A DNA stretch of 16,437 nucleotides. Source: Muribaculaceae bacterium. GTDB taxonomy: Bacteria; Bacteroidota; Bacteroidia; Bacteroidales; Muribaculaceae. The notes under the pieces are model-generated. The model saw only the letters and a program-made list of their open reading frames with translations. It did no database searches and was not told where the DNA came from. Below are positions 15,901 through 16,437 of the stretch, in pieces (positions within the stretch are counted from its first letter, which is position 1; every line of letters begins with the position of its first letter). Location of the stretch: assembly GCA_021443235.1 (NCBI GenBank), contig JABUUJ010000011.1, forward strand, positions 1 to 16,437, given 5' to 3'. The translations under genes were made by a program, and so were the position numbers.

Positions 15901-16437
15901 AGCGACAAGCCCAAGCTGGCTTTCGCGCTCGTTGGGGTTATTGGCCGACTCGGCCTCGCTCTCAAGCTCGGCAAGAAGCCGCTCGCCCTCGGCTCCGCTC
16001 AGGCGCGATTTCACCTCGCTTGCCACCAAGTCCTCGTTGTCGCGAATGTCGGCATAGTTCTCGTCGGCAAGCACATCGGCCCACAACTTCGTGCCGCGCA
16101 CAAGGTCTTTCCAGCGAGCCCACATCTCTGGATTGCGCCGCATCAGCGCGTTATCCCACAGGTGGCCGTACTCATGGATGGGGACATCGGCGCTCATCAT
16201 GTCGGGGTCGAGATACACAACGCCGTCCTTCACAAATCCATACACCTCGCCGTTAGTGGTCTTGAGGAATTGCGTGCGGTTTACATAGGTTTCATAACCA
16301 TGCGCTTGATTACCTTCGCCCCTTCCCATATTTGCATGGTCAAAGGAAGTAAAATCATACGGAGAGCCGTGCCAGACCGTCATCTTCTGCAAAATATCCG
16401 CGGAAATCTTTGGATTCTCAAAATTTTCCACTACCTT
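12940..16437 (-). CDS. Large polyvalent protein of a phage or conjugative element (5'-partial): ART remnant, two zincins, two BECR-like nuclease modules
   Basis: The frame is open to the window edge, so the GTG at 16431 is probably not the true start; residues are numbered from it (1163 to the stop). In order: 19-50, HGSPYDF...GRGEGNQAHGYETYV, resembles the start of the ART domain of polyvalent proteins but breaks off. 60-145, a metallopeptidase with HEYGH (86-90) and a possible third ligand in ASEVKSR (138-143). About 300-430, a BECR-type nuclease-like module (HINNNHYG, ENDIRKIVDVVEQPDHVMYV, TTKSFYKT). About 465-800, a second zincin: TGWERGKDGEWRYE, HEIQH (656-660), GEVEARN (781-787). About 855-1015, another nuclease-like module (HLSLIEHLDEIIG, ALMHRFYGV, GIHAYEV). 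About 1085-1160, a charged coiled coil. Phages and integrative elements inject such proteins with their DNA to counter host functions; that role is inferred here. GC content swings sharply between modules. It ends just before the tig promoter. Family assignments are from motif memory, without a search. Confidence 0.8.
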   Translation of the reverse strand, partial: KVVENFENPKISADILQKMTVWHGSPYDFTSFDHANMGRGEGNQAHGYETYVNRTQFLKTTNGEVYGFVKDGVVYLDPDMMSADVPIHEYGHLWDNALMRRNPEMWARWKDLVRGTKLWADVLADENYADIRDNEDLVASEVKSRLSGAEGERLLAELESEAESANNPNERESQLGLVARIKALLTEMWEHTKRWLAESDVFRDEFSKEQIMSMDVRDFVRKTLRDLAQEVKPVVDGKGKNIQFRFVGEKGAANADKAEGTTVRMDNLKVAKEMENPKGKDDLKNGILSLFKSAARGDISGKPIAFGVLTDNGREFLENVSGLILKQNVRFVLNPSDLAHINNNHYGDNEKDMGNNIPLTENDIRKIVDVVEQPDHVMYVKDKGGRKVFLFIKADGKNGAYNMAEVYSDRHGNLTTKSFYKTRKGVSQRVMALRPELSTSETDGATLSAANIGILFDMHKGFGPKIIKLATGWERGKDGEWRYEEADMLEDVKVSDIETLDPMLIKDAPPSETINSTLGKLLGKSNPLFDSYPELASLPVMYADDRIMRGAMGACSTINGERAILLNENIKGTIYTLEGHIKLLRRNIKELEDELAEIGTEHWRRRREWLELDTDADKVKDETIKDIKKNKSKLDDKEGKLVQEKENVGKYVRGTLAHEIQHIIQSIEGFARGGTANTYRDTLDALLPKHDVWKWRNELEDKSKEMPDASPIDVYKALRDEYMDDGFTPGDGMMPTLNQMDNGFNLWVRGYDNEGYEDAYNRFLELATKHGLNGEDSYRRLAGEVEARNVERRLGLSDAMRRRSLASQTEDVPRDEQIVLHGNGTNLSLGDPAETFEERQRRAVENKGTVMPGLNDAEVKIVDVPGHKYTGDIKEATRQASEAAKAKYTSNGKPVTLDYDNHGTSFQYEISGNAIDEALNPRQAGKSNNKGAHLSLIEHLDEIIGESIEVEEHPDYIVKDKGGNRTTEKANGDALMHRFYGVANIDGKPYSVMTIMREDRRPDESNGIHAYEVTKVKLLDNEPGNSSGTGTLHEPVSVAKLLQNVEKSYDKGKKILDESKKASEIPSGTRYSVAEEGGGSMEMAVTEGLMKLADQHRNNMQLRMDAMQSIGEQIAKMQRHLTRVEKELKRRKRVDGKLQPVYATEEEKRQREAEMNQRLIDEHKL

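Noticed and set aside
16429..16431. GTG at 16431 as the start of the polyvalent protein
   Set aside because: The frame stays open through 16437, the preceding codons are sense, and families of this type are usually much longer at the N-terminus. Treated as 5'-partial.
1..16437. tRNA, rRNA, CRISPR array or insertion sequence
   Set aside because: No cloverleaf-like sequence, rRNA core sequence, regularly spaced 25-40 base repeats or transposase motif was seen on either strand.

Overview
The window is a block of Bacteroidales chromosome with a piece of a mobile element at its right edge. A Muribaculaceae-like or Prevotella-like organism of about 50% GC seems likely, but family level is a guess. 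Evidence for the order: protein sequences typical of Bacteroidota (ClpP, ClpX, a divergent trigger factor, the OstA-like protein), no clear Shine-Dalgarno sites, and promoters of the Bacteroides type (TTTG, 19-20 bases, then TAnnTTTG) before surA, guaB and tig. All nine genes lie on the minus strand, so transcription runs from high to low coordinates.

From right to left: (1) 12940-16437 is one open frame that runs off the window. It encodes a large polyvalent protein of the kind carried by phages and conjugative elements, with two HExxH zincin modules, two nuclease-like (BECR-fold) modules and an ART remnant. (2) tig (trigger factor) has its own promoter and a strong terminator. (3) clpP-clpX-recQ form a tight operon (zero and 37-base gaps) with a promoter motif before clpP. 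(4) A 354-base gap (6861-7214) holds four in-frame stops after recQ, two stem-loops and the guaB promoter. (5) guaB (IMP dehydrogenase) is followed 78 bases later by a 641-residue periplasmic parvulin PPIase, which ends at a clear terminator. (6) A 492-base gap (2892-3383) is rich in short repeats: an 11-base-phased array resembling DnaA boxes, a 10-base tandem repeat, an 8-base duplication and the surA promoter. (7) A SurA-like chaperone and an OstA/LptA-like protein are separated by 3 bases; the latter is cut by the left edge.

Functionally the block combines cytosolic folding and degradation (trigger factor, ClpXP), DNA repair (RecQ), guanine nucleotide synthesis (GuaB) and outer-membrane biogenesis (two parvulins plus the OstA-like protein). 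The core genes are ordinary. The unusual material is the mosaic polyvalent protein ending about 26 bases before the tig promoter, and the repeat-rich or structured intergenic regions.
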